From positions 89,939 to 153,938 of the forward strand of contig UBNQ01000035.1 in NCBI GenBank assembly GCA_900466875.1: DNA of 64,000 bases, written 5' to 3'. Position 1 is the first letter of the stretch, and each line of letters opens with the position of its first letter. The DNA is from Hyphomicrobiales bacterium (GTDB taxonomy: Bacteria; Pseudomonadota; Alphaproteobacteria; Rhizobiales; Rhizobiaceae). The position numbers and the translations under genes were made by a program. This document shows, piece after piece, positions 50,643 to 59,683 of this stretch. The notes beneath the pieces were generated by a model. The model did no database searches. It was not told where the DNA came from and saw nothing but the letters and a program-made list of their open reading frames with translations.

Positions 50643-51649
50643 GGTGCCACCGCCTTTGTCGCGCCGATGGAGGGCTCGTCCGCCGTCGTCGGGCTGCGCT
50701 TGCGGCCGCCGACAATTTTGACCCGCGGGTCGAGCAATGGGTAGAGAAGGTCGGCGATCAGGTTGACGAGTACGAAGACCACGGCGCCGAGCGACACGAC
50801 GGCCTGCAGGACCGGCAGGTCCTGGGTGCTGACCGAACGCTGCACGAGGCTGCCGATACCGGTCCGTCCGTACACCGTTTCGGTGATCAGCGAACCGCCA
50901 AGGAGCTCACCGATTGTGAGCGCCACGACAGTGACGACGGGAAGCGAGGCGGGTTTCAGCAAATGGGTGGCGAAGAGGCGGGCCTGCCCGATGCCGCGGC
51001 TGCGGGCGACGGTGGCGTATTCCTGCTCCGCCTCCTTGTCGAGATTGGCGATCAGCACTTCGGCAATCTGAGCGGAGACCGGGATGCCGAGAGCGATTGC
51101 GGCGAAAAAGGTTGCCCAGAAACTGTCGGGATTGATGACGCGGAACAGACCGAGCTGGAAACCGAAGATATGGATCAGCATGAGGCCGATGACGAAATTC
51201 GGCACCGACAGGAAGAGGGACGGAAAGCCGCGTAAAAGACCCTGACCGTATTTCTTCGGCACAAAGCGCGTGCCGTAGGCGACGAGCAGTGCCAGTACCA
51301 GAGCGACCGCCAGCCCCGCCGACGCGAGGATAAGCGTCGAGGGCAGAACCTCGGCGATCAGGGTCGCTACGGGCCGGTTGGATCGCATCGACATGCCCAG
51401 ATCACCGGTCAGGAAACCGGACAGCGCGTTCCAGAGCTGAACGATGATCGGTTTGTCCAGCCCTTGCGCCGCGATGATTTCGGCAATTTCCTGTTCGGTG
51501 AAGCCGTTCTGCGGGTTGCGCAGAACGCTGGTGATCGGGTCGCCAGGCAGGATGCTGACGACCACGAAGGTGAAGATATAGGCCAGCAAGATGACCACGA
51601 CGGCTTGGCCGAGCCGCTTTGCTGCATAGGTCAGATAGGCATTGCTCAC
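50639..51649 (-). CDS. ABC transporter permease, DppB-type
   Basis: Inner-membrane permease of 336 residues. The first membrane segment (about residues 13-32) is followed by the DppB periplasmic region with VVSILPGDPITSVLRNP, about five further segments, and the EAA-like loop YATVARSRGIGQARLFATHLLKPA. The C-terminal tail beyond residue 310 is polar. It begins 37 bases after the binding-protein gene, and its stop overlaps the next permease start (ATGA). Confidence 0.9.
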   Translation of the reverse strand: MSNAYLTYAAKRLGQAVVVILLAYIFTFVVVSILPGDPITSVLRNPQNGFTEQEIAEIIAAQGLDKPIIVQLWNALSGFLTGDLGMSMRSNRPVATLIAEVLPSTLILASAGLAVALVLALLVAYGTRFVPKKYGQGLLRGFPSLFLSVPNFVIGLMLIHIFGFQLGLFRVINPDSFWATFFAAIALGIPVSAQIAEVLIANLDKEAEQEYATVARSRGIGQARLFATHLLKPASLPVVTVVALTIGELLGGSLITETVYGRTGIGSLVQRSVSTQDLPVLQAVVSLGAVVFVLVNLIADLLYPLLDPRVKIVGGRKRSPTTADEPSIGATKAVAP

Positions 51650-51686
51650 GCGGAAAGCCCTCTCACTTCAGGTCACTGGAACGGGC

Positions 51687-53339
51687 TCAATCGGCAATGA
51701 AGGCGGTGTAATAGCTCGCATAAGCGACGCCGTTATAGACCTCACCCTTCAGCGTCGGCGATTGCACATAGATGCGCTGGACGATCTGGGTGCGGGGGAT
51801 GAAATAGCCCTGATCGAGGACATGCTTCTGCAGATCGTCAAGCAGCGGGCCGCGTTCTTCCAGAGAGCCGGCACCAGCGATCTTGTCCCGCAGATCGTTG
51901 ATCTTGGTGTCGCGGTCATCCAGCGCGAACCAGTTCTCGCCATTGTTGGCGTTTGTCAGAATACCGGCGACGGTGCCGGCGTCGATGAAGCTGCGCGTCA
52001 CTTCATAGGTCGGCACGGCAGCGCCACCGAATTTGACCTTCTCGCCATAGGTTACGACATCATACGCGCGGATCACGACTTTCCAGCCGAGCTTGCCAAG
52101 CTGCTGGGCGATGAGTTCGTCCACCGATTTCGAGGTCGCGAGGTAAGGGTTGGAGTGGATCGTCAATGCCAGCTCTTTGCCGTCTTTCGAGCGGATACCA
52201 TTCGCGCCCTTTACCCAGCCGGCCTCGTCGAGCAACTTTTCGGCCTTGGCCGGATCATAGGCGAGAAGCGCGCTCTGATCGGTCGCTCCCGGAACGTTGC
52301 TCTGGATGAAGGAGGTGGCGAGATGCCAGTCCGGCGTATAGACGGTGTCGATGATTTCCTGCCGGTTGACGCCGGCCTGCAGGGCCTGACGCACCTTCAC
52401 GTCGTCATAAGGCGGCAGCTTGGTATTGACCGCCCAGCCGTTGACGAAACCGAGGTAACGCGGTGTGGCGACGGTAAAGCCTTCTTCCTTCAGCGACTTC
52501 AATTCCTGCGGCGACGCGTTGTAAGCGACATCCGCCTGTCCTGACTGCACCGAGGCAACGCGCAGCGATGGTTCCGAAACCAGCTTGTAGGTGATCGTAT
52601 CGAGGAAAGCCGGGCCAGTGTGCCCAACGGCGGCCGGTCCCCAGTTGTAATCCTTGCGCTTGACCAGCGTAACGTGGTCACCTTCTTTCCAGCTCTCGAC
52701 AACGTAAGGACCGCTGCCGGCTGTCTTGCTGAGATCCGCCTGTTCCGAGGCCGGTTGCGCGATGCTCTTTGGCGAGACCAGGATCGAACCGTGATAGCCG
52801 AGTGTCGGGATGAAGCCGAGCGTCGGCTTCTTGAAGAAGACCTTTACAGTGGCCCCATCGACCGCCTCGGCTCGGTCATAGGTTTTCGGGAAGAGGCCGA
52901 TCGGGTTGATGCCCTCGTTCTTGCGGCCTGCATACCAGATGTCGAGATTGGCAACGACGGCTTTCGCATCGAGCGCCTCACCATCGGAGAAGGTCACGCC
53001 GCTTTTCAGGTGAAGCGTGAATTCGGTGGCGTTGTCGTTCTGATCCCAGCGTTCGACCAGCCACGGGCTGACCTTGCCCTCGGCGTCTACGTAGAGAAGC
53101 TTGTCGGTGACGTGACCCCAGATATGGCCCTGAAAGCTGGAGATCGCGCTGTTGTTGGGAATCCAAGTGTCGCCCAGGGAATCGATCAGGAAGGTGATGT
53201 CGCCGCCTTCGCGCGGGGCGTCTGCCGCCAGCGCTGAGCTGAAATCAATCGCATTGGTGGCGACAAGTGCCGCGGCGATCGAGGCGCCCACGAGAAGGCG
53301 ACGCCGGGAAAGGGAGAGAAGGGAGGAACGTTCGGTCAT
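51687..53339 (-). CDS. ABC transporter substrate-binding protein, family 5, Tat signal
   Basis: Periplasmic binding protein of 550 residues, SBP_bac_5 family. A twin-arginine signal (SRRRLLVGASIAAALVAT) sits at residues 11-28, with cleavage likely after the ALA region near residue 39. Family segments FTLHLKSGVTFSDGEALDAK and the conserved ligand-domain hinge follow. It resembles the binding protein at 21845-23455 in type but is not a close copy. It leads the second oligopeptide-type importer. The sulfur element copy B lies about 280 bases upstream of its start. Confidence 0.88.
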   Translation of the reverse strand: MTERSSLLSLSRRRLLVGASIAAALVATNAIDFSSALAADAPREGGDITFLIDSLGDTWIPNNSAISSFQGHIWGHVTDKLLYVDAEGKVSPWLVERWDQNDNATEFTLHLKSGVTFSDGEALDAKAVVANLDIWYAGRKNEGINPIGLFPKTYDRAEAVDGATVKVFFKKPTLGFIPTLGYHGSILVSPKSIAQPASEQADLSKTAGSGPYVVESWKEGDHVTLVKRKDYNWGPAAVGHTGPAFLDTITYKLVSEPSLRVASVQSGQADVAYNASPQELKSLKEEGFTVATPRYLGFVNGWAVNTKLPPYDDVKVRQALQAGVNRQEIIDTVYTPDWHLATSFIQSNVPGATDQSALLAYDPAKAEKLLDEAGWVKGANGIRSKDGKELALTIHSNPYLATSKSVDELIAQQLGKLGWKVVIRAYDVVTYGEKVKFGGAAVPTYEVTRSFIDAGTVAGILTNANNGENWFALDDRDTKINDLRDKIAGAGSLEERGPLLDDLQKHVLDQGYFIPRTQIVQRIYVQSPTLKGEVYNGVAYASYYTAFIAD

Positions 53340-53763
53340 AGGGGTGATCCTGATGGTTTAATTTTGCTGGTTCTGGGTCTCAGCCGGGCAACGTTCGCCA
53401 AAAAGCGCGCACAAAGCCGCTTTCGCTACGGCTTTTGCCGTGCAATCAATTGCCTGCCGGAAATCTGTGAGGAATAGGATTAGGCGCTACCGCGGTCAGA
53501 CGGCCCGGAATGGCTGCCTGGATCGAGGAGCGCGCTCGGCGGTACATTTTTCGATCATGACGCGGTCCCTTTGATTTTTGCCAAGAAGCTGATGATGCGT
53601 AGCCTATCAGGGCGGGCCGGATGAGAAAGACTGGTTATTCTTTTTCTATGGAATTAATGGATTATTTTGCCGCTGTTTTGCAGTGCATTGGGATGAGCTT
53701 TTTCAAGGTGCAGATTGATACGGCATGACGAGTGTTTGCCGTATCGGTGCCCGCAACAGCCTG
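53340..53763. promoter_or_regulatory. Leader/promoter region of the second importer, with a hairpin at 53413-53435
   Basis: A 424-bp spacer with no credible gene. It carries the 33-bp sulfur element (53620-53652) and a 7-bp stem AAAGCCG (53413-53419)/CGGCTTT (53429-53435) between that element and the binding-protein start. If transcription starts near the element, the leader would exceed 200 bases and contain this hairpin, which might act as an attenuator. The rest is AT-richer than the flanking genes but otherwise unremarkable. Confidence 0.45.
53620..53652 (-). promoter_or_regulatory. Conserved 33-bp sulfur-gene promoter element, copy B
   Basis: Plus-strand layout: GATGAGAAAGAC, a 6-base spacer, then TTCTTTTTCTATGGA, in the same orientation to its operon as copy A at 46912-46944. 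The 15-base right block is identical in both copies, and the left block differs at one position. It sits about 280 bases upstream of the importer binding-protein gene. Confidence 0.65.
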
Positions 53764-56076
53764 TCAGGCCGTATCGCTGACCTTCGCCTGCGCAAAGACC
53801 ATCCGCTCAAAAATCCGAACCGGTGGCAATTCGCCGGTAAATACTTCTACGTCAACAGTGGTGATCTGGCCGGTGCAGCCCTGGGCGAGTTTGGATGTAC
53901 CGATGTCGCGGGTAAGAATGTTGGGATTGCCGTGAATGCACATCGCCGTCTCGTCGGCGCGGTCATGCGGCTCGAACCATGCACCGGTTGCCAGCTGCAT
54001 GACGCCTTGCTTCACACTGTCGCTCAATACGGCGGCGGCAAGGCAGCAGCCCCGACCGTTGAACAGCCGCACGATATCGCCATCCGATATGCCGCGTGCC
54101 TGAGCATCGGCGGGATTGATACGAACCGGTTCGCGATCCCTGATCTTCGTTGAGCGGCTGAAATCGCCGTAATCGAGCTGGCTGTGAAGGCGCTGATGCG
54201 GCTGGTTGCAGACCAGATGCAGCGGGAAGCGCGGCTCGATGGATTCGGCTCTGGCGGGATACCATTTCGGATGGCCGAGGCAGTCGTCATAACCGAAGCT
54301 TTCGATCGTCTGCGAAAAGATCTCTATTTTGCCGGATGGCGTCTGAAGCGGCGCAGCCGTCGGGTCCTGTCGAAATGCATATGCCGGGCCACCCTCGTCA
54401 GGTTTTAACGGCAGGCGCAATTCGCCGCGCGCCCAGAACGTCTCGAAGTCCGGCGCATCATGCCCACCGGCGGCAAGTGACGCGCGCGTGGTCTCGAACA
54501 GGTATGCCAGCCATTCGCGGCTCGTGCGGCCTTCGGTAAATGCATCGAACTTGGCCAGACGTTGGGCGATCTGCGAAAAGATATCGTAATCGTCGCGGGC
54601 CTCGCCGACCGGCTCGATCAATCTTTTCATCGCAATCATCAGGTCGTCGCGGTCTGCTGCGCCGATATCATCCCGCTCCAGCGTAGTCGTTGCCGGCAAA
54701 ACGATGTCTGCGTGGCGGGCGGTCGCCGTCCATGCCGTCTCATGGACGATGATGGTTTCCGGTCGTCGGAATGCGGCCCGCAGCCTGTTGAGATCCTGAT
54801 GGTGATGAAACGGATTGCCGCCTGCCCAGTAAACGAGGCGGATATCTGGGTAAATCAGGGAGTGGCCATTATAGTCGTATGCTCCGCCCGGATTGAGCAG
54901 CATGTCCGAGACCCGCGCGACAGGAATGTAATCCGCCACGGCATTCCTGAACTGGTTGAGCGTCGGCAGCGGAACGGCAAGCTGGCTTTTGCCGATATTG
55001 CCGAGCGCGCCGAGCGAATAGGAGTAACCACCGCCATCCAACCCGATTTGTCCGAGCATGGCGGCAAGCACGATGCCCATCCACACCGGCTGTTCGCCGT
55101 AATCGGCGCGTTGCAACGAATGGCTGACGGTGATCAGGGTTCTTGCACGTGCCGCAGCGCGTGCGAGGTCTCGGATGGCACCCGCATCTATGCCGCAGAT
55201 ATCAGCGGCCCATTCCGCCGTTTTGGGCTGTGCATCGTTTCGGCCGAGAAGATAGTCCTCGAAGCGCTCGTAACCGACCGTGTACTGATTGAGAAACGCG
55301 CGGTCGTGCAGGTTTTCGGTAACGAGAACATGAGCAATGCCGAGCATCAGCGCAACGTCCGTTCCGGGCGTGATCGGCAACCATTCTGCGGCCAGATCAC
55401 CGGAAAAATCGTCCTTCAGCGGAGTGATCGAGATAAAGCGAGCGCCGCGCGCTTTTGCTCCGCCAAGTTTCTGGCGTACGACATGTTTGCTGATGCCACC
55501 GCCATGCACGTCAGCATTCTTGATTGCCATGCCACCAAAGGCGAGGACAAGTTCGGTGCTGCGCTCGATGGCGTCCCAGGTGACGCTTTTGCGGTCGAAC
55601 GTGTCATACGGTCCCAGAACATGCGGAATGATGACAGACGCCGCACCCGAACTGTAGGTGTTGACCGACCGGACATAACCGCCCAGCACGTTCAGAAATC
55701 GATGGATCTGGCTTTGCGCGTGGTGAAAACGCCCCGCGCTCGACCAGCCATAGGAACCGCCGAAAACGGCCGTGGGACCAAAATCGCCATAGACCCGACC
55801 GAGCTCTCTAGCCACGTGATCCAATGCTTCCGGCCAGCTCACCTCGACATAATCATCCATACCGCGCTGTCCGGCATGGCCGGGCTCGCCCTCAAGCCAC
55901 CCGCGGCGGATTGCCGGACGCCGAACGCGCGCCGGACTGTCTGCAATCGCCGGAATATTCTTGAGCAGGGGCGAGGGATCAGGATCCTCGGGATGCGCGA
56001 GAATTTCGAGCTTGCCGCCCTGGTATCGGCCTGAAAAAGCACCCCAGTGAGAGCTGTGCGGTTTGAAAACATTCAT
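53764..56076 (-). CDS. Molybdopterin-dependent S/N-oxide reductase (BisC-like, cytoplasmic)
   Basis: Molybdoenzyme of the DMSO-reductase family, 770 residues against 777 for E. coli BisC. The Mo ligand serine is in YGWSSAGRFHHAQ (likely Ser113, by analogy to the GWxS pattern). The bis-MGD binding blocks include ITVSHSLQRADYGEQPVW and VHETAWTATARHADIVLP. There is no twin-arginine signal and no N-terminal [4Fe-4S] cysteine motif, so it should be a soluble cytoplasmic enzyme of the BisC/TorZ type. It reduces sulfoxides or N-oxides such as biotin or methionine sulfoxide in characterised relatives. It ends the run of sulfur genes that includes a sulfurtransferase and a GlcD-like flavoprotein. Confidence 0.87.
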   Translation of the reverse strand: MNVFKPHSSHWGAFSGRYQGGKLEILAHPEDPDPSPLLKNIPAIADSPARVRRPAIRRGWLEGEPGHAGQRGMDDYVEVSWPEALDHVARELGRVYGDFGPTAVFGGSYGWSSAGRFHHAQSQIHRFLNVLGGYVRSVNTYSSGAASVIIPHVLGPYDTFDRKSVTWDAIERSTELVLAFGGMAIKNADVHGGGISKHVVRQKLGGAKARGARFISITPLKDDFSGDLAAEWLPITPGTDVALMLGIAHVLVTENLHDRAFLNQYTVGYERFEDYLLGRNDAQPKTAEWAADICGIDAGAIRDLARAAARARTLITVSHSLQRADYGEQPVWMGIVLAAMLGQIGLDGGGYSYSLGALGNIGKSQLAVPLPTLNQFRNAVADYIPVARVSDMLLNPGGAYDYNGHSLIYPDIRLVYWAGGNPFHHHQDLNRLRAAFRRPETIIVHETAWTATARHADIVLPATTTLERDDIGAADRDDLMIAMKRLIEPVGEARDDYDIFSQIAQRLAKFDAFTEGRTSREWLAYLFETTRASLAAGGHDAPDFETFWARGELRLPLKPDEGGPAYAFRQDPTAAPLQTPSGKIEIFSQTIESFGYDDCLGHPKWYPARAESIEPRFPLHLVCNQPHQRLHSQLDYGDFSRSTKIRDREPVRINPADAQARGISDGDIVRLFNGRGCCLAAAVLSDSVKQGVMQLATGAWFEPHDRADETAMCIHGNPNILTRDIGTSKLAQGCTGQITTVDVEVFTGELPPVRIFERMVFAQAKVSDTA

Positions 56077-56119
56077 GGCAGCATCCTTGGCGGCAAACGC
56101 TTTTTCGCGGCGGGCGGAC

Positions 56120-57496
56120 CTAGCCCGGAAGAACCTTTCCGGGGTTCATGATGCCGGTCGGGTCGATGGCATTCTTGATGACAGCCATCAGGTCCACGGC
56201 ATCGCCGTGTTCGGCCCGCAGATATTTGATCTTGCCGGTTCCGACGCCATGTTCGCCGGTCGATGTGCCGCCGACCGAAATCGCGTGTTCCACCATTTTC
56301 GAATTGATGGTCGCGACCTCGTCGAGTTCCGCCTGATTGGACGGATCGACGGCGAAAACAACGTGATAATTGCCATCACCAACATGGCCGAGAATGGCGG
56401 CGGGCACACTGCAATCCTTCAGCAACTCACGGGTCTTGAGGATGCAGCCGCTCAATTGCGAAACGGGAACGCAAACGTCCGACGACCAGCCCTTGGCATT
56501 TTCACGCTGGGAAACGACCGCATAAAAGGCGTTGTGGCGTGCCTTCCAGAGGCGGTTGCGGTCCTCCGCTGCGTTGGCCCATTCGAAATCCCGGCCGCCG
56601 TTTTCCTCGACAATGGCGGCGACCATTTCCACCTGCTCCTGCACGCCGGCGGGCGAGCCGTGGAATTCGAAGGCGAGCGTGTCCTCGATCTTCAGCGAAA
56701 GGTTGGAATAGGCGTTGACGGCCCTGATCAAGCCGCAGTCCATCAGCTCCATGCGAGCGACCGGAATACCGAGCTGCACCACCTGAATGGCCGCCGCAAC
56801 GGCCTGTTCAACGCCTTCAAACGAGCAGACCGCCGCCGAGACCGTTTCCGGAATGCCGTAGAGGCGCAGCGTCACCTCGGTGATGATGCCGAGTGTACCT
56901 TCCGCGCCGACAAACAGCCTCGTCAGGTCATAACCGGCTGAGGATTTTCGCGCCCGGCCGCCGGTGCGGATGATCTGGCCGTTCGGCAGGACCACCGTCA
57001 GCCCAAGCACGTTTTCACGCATCGTGCCGTATCGCACGGCATTGGTGCCCGATGCGCGCGTGGAAGCCATGCCGCCGATAGACGCATTGGCGCCGGGATC
57101 GATCGGGAAGAACAGACCCATGTCGCGCAGATGGCTATTCAACTGCTCACGCGTGACACCGGCTTCCACGGTGCAATCGAGATCTTCGGCACTGATGCGG
57201 GTGACCTTTGACATGCGCGAGAGGTCGATGGAGACGCCGCCGCGCACAGCGGTCAGATGGCCCTCGAGCGAGGTGCCGGCACCGAAGGCGATGACGGGGA
57301 TACTTTCCGCAGCGCATAGCCGCACGACCTCGGAAACTTCCTCGGTCGTCTCGGCAAAAATCACCGCATCGGGGATTGCCGGTGTGTGATGAGATTCGCC
57401 GCGGCCATGCTGTTCACGCAATGCCTGCGACGTCGAAAACCGATCCCCGAAGCGTTTGCTCAGAGTTTCGGAGAGGACGGCGGGCAGGGCGCTCAC
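56120..57496 (-). CDS. FAD-binding oxidase, GlcD/D-lactate dehydrogenase-like (GTG start)
   Basis: Flavoprotein of the VAO/PCMH family, 458 residues. The FAD pocket segments VIAFGAGTSLEGH and PGANASIGGMASTRASGTNA are present, with GAEGTLGIITEVTLRLYG. The C-terminal oxidase domain ends with the zinc-like histidine cluster HVGDGNYH and STGEHGVGTGK. Family members oxidise glycolate, D-lactate or other 2-hydroxyacids to 2-oxoacids. The frame opens at 57556, but a GTG at 57496 overlapping the sulfurtransferase stop (GTGA) is the better start. Coupling to a 3-mercaptopyruvate sulfurtransferase suggests 3-mercaptolactate as a possible substrate; this is a hypothesis. Confidence 0.85.
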   Translation of the reverse strand: MSALPAVLSETLSKRFGDRFSTSQALREQHGRGESHHTPAIPDAVIFAETTEEVSEVVRLCAAESIPVIAFGAGTSLEGHLTAVRGGVSIDLSRMSKVTRISAEDLDCTVEAGVTREQLNSHLRDMGLFFPIDPGANASIGGMASTRASGTNAVRYGTMRENVLGLTVVLPNGQIIRTGGRARKSSAGYDLTRLFVGAEGTLGIITEVTLRLYGIPETVSAAVCSFEGVEQAVAAAIQVVQLGIPVARMELMDCGLIRAVNAYSNLSLKIEDTLAFEFHGSPAGVQEQVEMVAAIVEENGGRDFEWANAAEDRNRLWKARHNAFYAVVSQRENAKGWSSDVCVPVSQLSGCILKTRELLKDCSVPAAILGHVGDGNYHVVFAVDPSNQAELDEVATINSKMVEHAISVGGTSTGEHGVGTGKIKYLRAEHGDAVDLMAVIKNAIDPTGIMNPGKVLPG

Positions 57497-58371
57497 TTCG
57501 CGTCCCCGTGCGTTGCCGTGCCGGTATCGACGGGTGTTTCGCCCGGCTGTCCCCATTCCGTCCAGGCGCCGTCATAGATCGCCACATCATTCTTGCCGAT
57601 CAGATGCAGGCCAAAGGCAAGCGCGCCGGCGGTGACGCCTGACCCGCAGCTGGCGATGACGGGCGCAGACAAATCCAGTCCGGCTTTTTCGAAGGCTTCG
57701 CGGATCGTTTCGGTATCGCGGATTTCACCCGTTTCGGGATTGGTCAGCGCATTGAAGGGAAGGTTGAAGCTTCCCGGAATGTGCCCGGAACGCAGGCCCT
57801 GACGAGCCTCCCTCTCCTCGGCCGTGAAGCGTGCGGCAGAACGCGCGTCGATGACCTGTTCGGACAGGTTTTCGAGATTGGCGAGCACATCAGCCTTTGA
57901 GCGCACCGCACCGGCATTAAACGTCGCGTGAAAGCTGCCATTGGCGACAGGCTCGACCACATCCGTGAGCGGGCGGCCTTCCGCCAGCCATTTGCGCAGG
58001 CCTCCGTCCAGAACCGCCACCTTGTCATGGCCGAAGGTTTTGAAAGTCCACCAGACGCGGCCCGCCGACATCAGGCCGGGCGTGTCGTAAACAACGATAA
58101 CGCTATCGTTCGAGATACCGAGATCGGCGGCATGGCGCTCGAAAGCCTCGGCTGACGGCAGCATATGCGGCAGCGTCGTATCATGGTCAGCAATGGTGTC
58201 GATATCGAAGAAGCGGGCTTTCGGGATATGGCGTGCCGTAAAATCCTCGGCGGCGACGGGTGTGACACCCGGCAGCTTGAACGATCCGTCGAGAATGACG
58301 AGATCGGGATGATCGAGATGGGCCGCCAGCCATTCGCTGGACACGAGGGAACCCGGAAGAGAAAGAGACAT
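57493..58371 (-). CDS. sseA: 3-mercaptopyruvate sulfurtransferase (SseA-type, two rhodanese domains)
   Basis: Tandem rhodanese-fold protein of 292 residues. The catalytic Cys242 sits in the CGSGVTA loop, which is characteristic of mercaptopyruvate sulfurtransferase rather than of thiosulfate sulfurtransferase. The inactive first domain spans about residues 10-135 and the catalytic domain about 155-285. It transfers sulfur from 3-mercaptopyruvate, or a similar sulfane donor, to an acceptor such as a thiol. Its stop overlaps the GTG start of the GlcD-like gene (GTGA). It lies 77 bases after the kappa-GST-like gene. Confidence 0.9.
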   Translation of the reverse strand: MSLSLPGSLVSSEWLAAHLDHPDLVILDGSFKLPGVTPVAAEDFTARHIPKARFFDIDTIADHDTTLPHMLPSAEAFERHAADLGISNDSVIVVYDTPGLMSAGRVWWTFKTFGHDKVAVLDGGLRKWLAEGRPLTDVVEPVANGSFHATFNAGAVRSKADVLANLENLSEQVIDARSAARFTAEEREARQGLRSGHIPGSFNLPFNALTNPETGEIRDTETIREAFEKAGLDLSAPVIASCGSGVTAGALAFGLHLIGKNDVAIYDGAWTEWGQPGETPVDTGTATHGDAK

Positions 58372-58448
58372 TTAGGAACTCCGGCAGTCTGTCTTGCAGG
58401 GCTGGATGCGCCGTGGGTGCCGCGCATGGCCCTGCCGAATAAGGAAAA

Positions 58449-59051
58449 TCAGGCGACCAGCTTTTCGCCCTTGAGATGACGCTCCAGGAACGGCAGGCTG
58501 TCCTGCCCCCAATAAAGTTCACCCTCGTAACGGAAGGTCGGCACGCCGAAGACACCAGCGGCCTTGGCGGTTTCGTAGCTAGAGCTACGGATCGCCTGCA
58601 CGGCGTCGCTCTCGGCCAGTTCATCGAGCGCGGAAGCGTCGAAACCGGCGGCTTCGACGATGGCGCGTCGGACATCCGCATTGCCGATGTCTTCGCCGCG
58701 CGCCCAGAATGCTTCCTGAAGTGCTGCCGTCAGCTTGAGCCAGTCCTGACCGGCATTGATGGCGGCGATGATCGTCAGGCCTGCGGGCGCCGGATCGGAA
58801 AGACCTGCGCGGTTGTCGAAGTTGAGCACCTTGCCGCGCAGTGCCGCCCAGCGCTTGAGGTCTTTCGTCCAGTAGGTCCGGCGTGCTTCAGGCCGATTTC
58901 GCGAATAGATGCCGCCATTGTCCTCGATCAGTGGAATGACATGAGGCGTGATCGTCGCGTCGTGCTCATTCGCCAGAGCCGCAAACGCTTCTAGGCCGAT
59001 GTACGCCCAGGGCGAGCCGATGCTGAAAAAATAGTCGATCGATTTTGTCAT
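58449..59051 (-). CDS. DsbA-fold 2-hydroxychromene-2-carboxylate isomerase/kappa-GST-like protein
   Basis: Thioredoxin-fold protein of 200 residues with the active-site serine in FFSIGSPWAYIG (about Ser13), as in HCCA isomerases and kappa-class glutathione transferases, rather than the CxxC of DsbA. The FGVPTFRYEGELYWGQDSLPFLER ending is typical. Such enzymes use glutathione, for isomerisation or conjugation. In a sulfur block it could handle a glutathione conjugate or thioether, but the true substrate is unknown. The frame opens at 59114; ATG 59051 is the family start and lies 11 bases after the TetR stop. Confidence 0.85.
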   Translation of the reverse strand: MTKSIDYFFSIGSPWAYIGLEAFAALANEHDATITPHVIPLIEDNGGIYSRNRPEARRTYWTKDLKRWAALRGKVLNFDNRAGLSDPAPAGLTIIAAINAGQDWLKLTAALQEAFWARGEDIGNADVRRAIVEAAGFDASALDELAESDAVQAIRSSSYETAKAAGVFGVPTFRYEGELYWGQDSLPFLERHLKGEKLVA

Positions 59052-59062
59052 GCTCTGCTCTT

Positions 59063-59632
59063 TCAGGAGAATGTTTCGGACGAAATCGCTGCATCGAAGA
59101 CGGCGAGCGCGCAATCTCGCGCCACCAATACGGCGTTGGGGTCACGTTCAACCGCGACTGTGGCCAGCGCGCCTTCGTAAAGCAACGACAGATGTGCCGC
59201 CGCCTGATCCGCCCGGCTGGTCGCCCGCGCCATGATGGCGGCAAACAGGCCTCTCACCATAGCCTTGTGCGTGCGGGCTACGGAAACGACCCGCTCGGAA
59301 TCGCCGTGTTCGGCAACGGCCAGTGCGAAGGCGCAGCCGCGAAATTCGGGGCTATCTGCTTTTTCATGCAGGCGATCGAAGATCAGCCGCACTTGTTCGC
59401 GTGGCTCCAAAGTCCCATCGGCAACCTCTTTCAGGGATCGGAAGACCCGCTCATGGCGGGCCTGCAGATAGGCTGCAACAAGGTGGTCCTTTGAGGGGAA
59501 ATGTCTGTAAAGCGTTGCCTTGGCAACATTGGCTTCCTCGATAATGCGATCTATGCCCACCGCCCGGATGCCTTCGCGATAAAAAAGCGCGCCGGCTGCG
59601 GTAAGGATCTGGTCTGATATGGCTTCTCTCAT
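59063..59632 (-). CDS. TetR-family transcriptional regulator
   Basis: Repressor-type protein of 189 residues with an N-terminal TetR helix-turn-helix (ILTAAGALFYREGIRAVGIDRIIEEANVAKATLYRHFPSK, residues 9-48 in parts) and an all-helical C-terminal ligand domain. It lies inside the run of sulfur genes, 51 bases after the PanE-like gene and 11 before the isomerase gene, so it may regulate the run from within. Its ligand and binding site are not known, and no obvious palindrome is present in the short flanking spacers. Confidence 0.89.
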   Translation of the reverse strand: MREAISDQILTAAGALFYREGIRAVGIDRIIEEANVAKATLYRHFPSKDHLVAAYLQARHERVFRSLKEVADGTLEPREQVRLIFDRLHEKADSPEFRGCAFALAVAEHGDSERVVSVARTHKAMVRGLFAAIMARATSRADQAAAHLSLLYEGALATVAVERDPNAVLVARDCALAVFDAAISSETFS

Positions 59633-59683
59633 CGCTTCGCTTCAAAATAGTCGCTTCATCACCGCCCATAGACCACCAGCCCA

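Noticed and set aside
49816..50715. N-terminal 300 residues of the longest frame for the second double ATPase
   Set aside because: They overlap the DppC-type permease in another frame and are arginine/proline-rich; the true start is ATG 49815.
54562..56034. 490-codon plus-strand frame opposite the molybdoenzyme
   Set aside because: Antisense shadow of a well-supported molybdopterin enzyme with no ribosome-binding site or family match.
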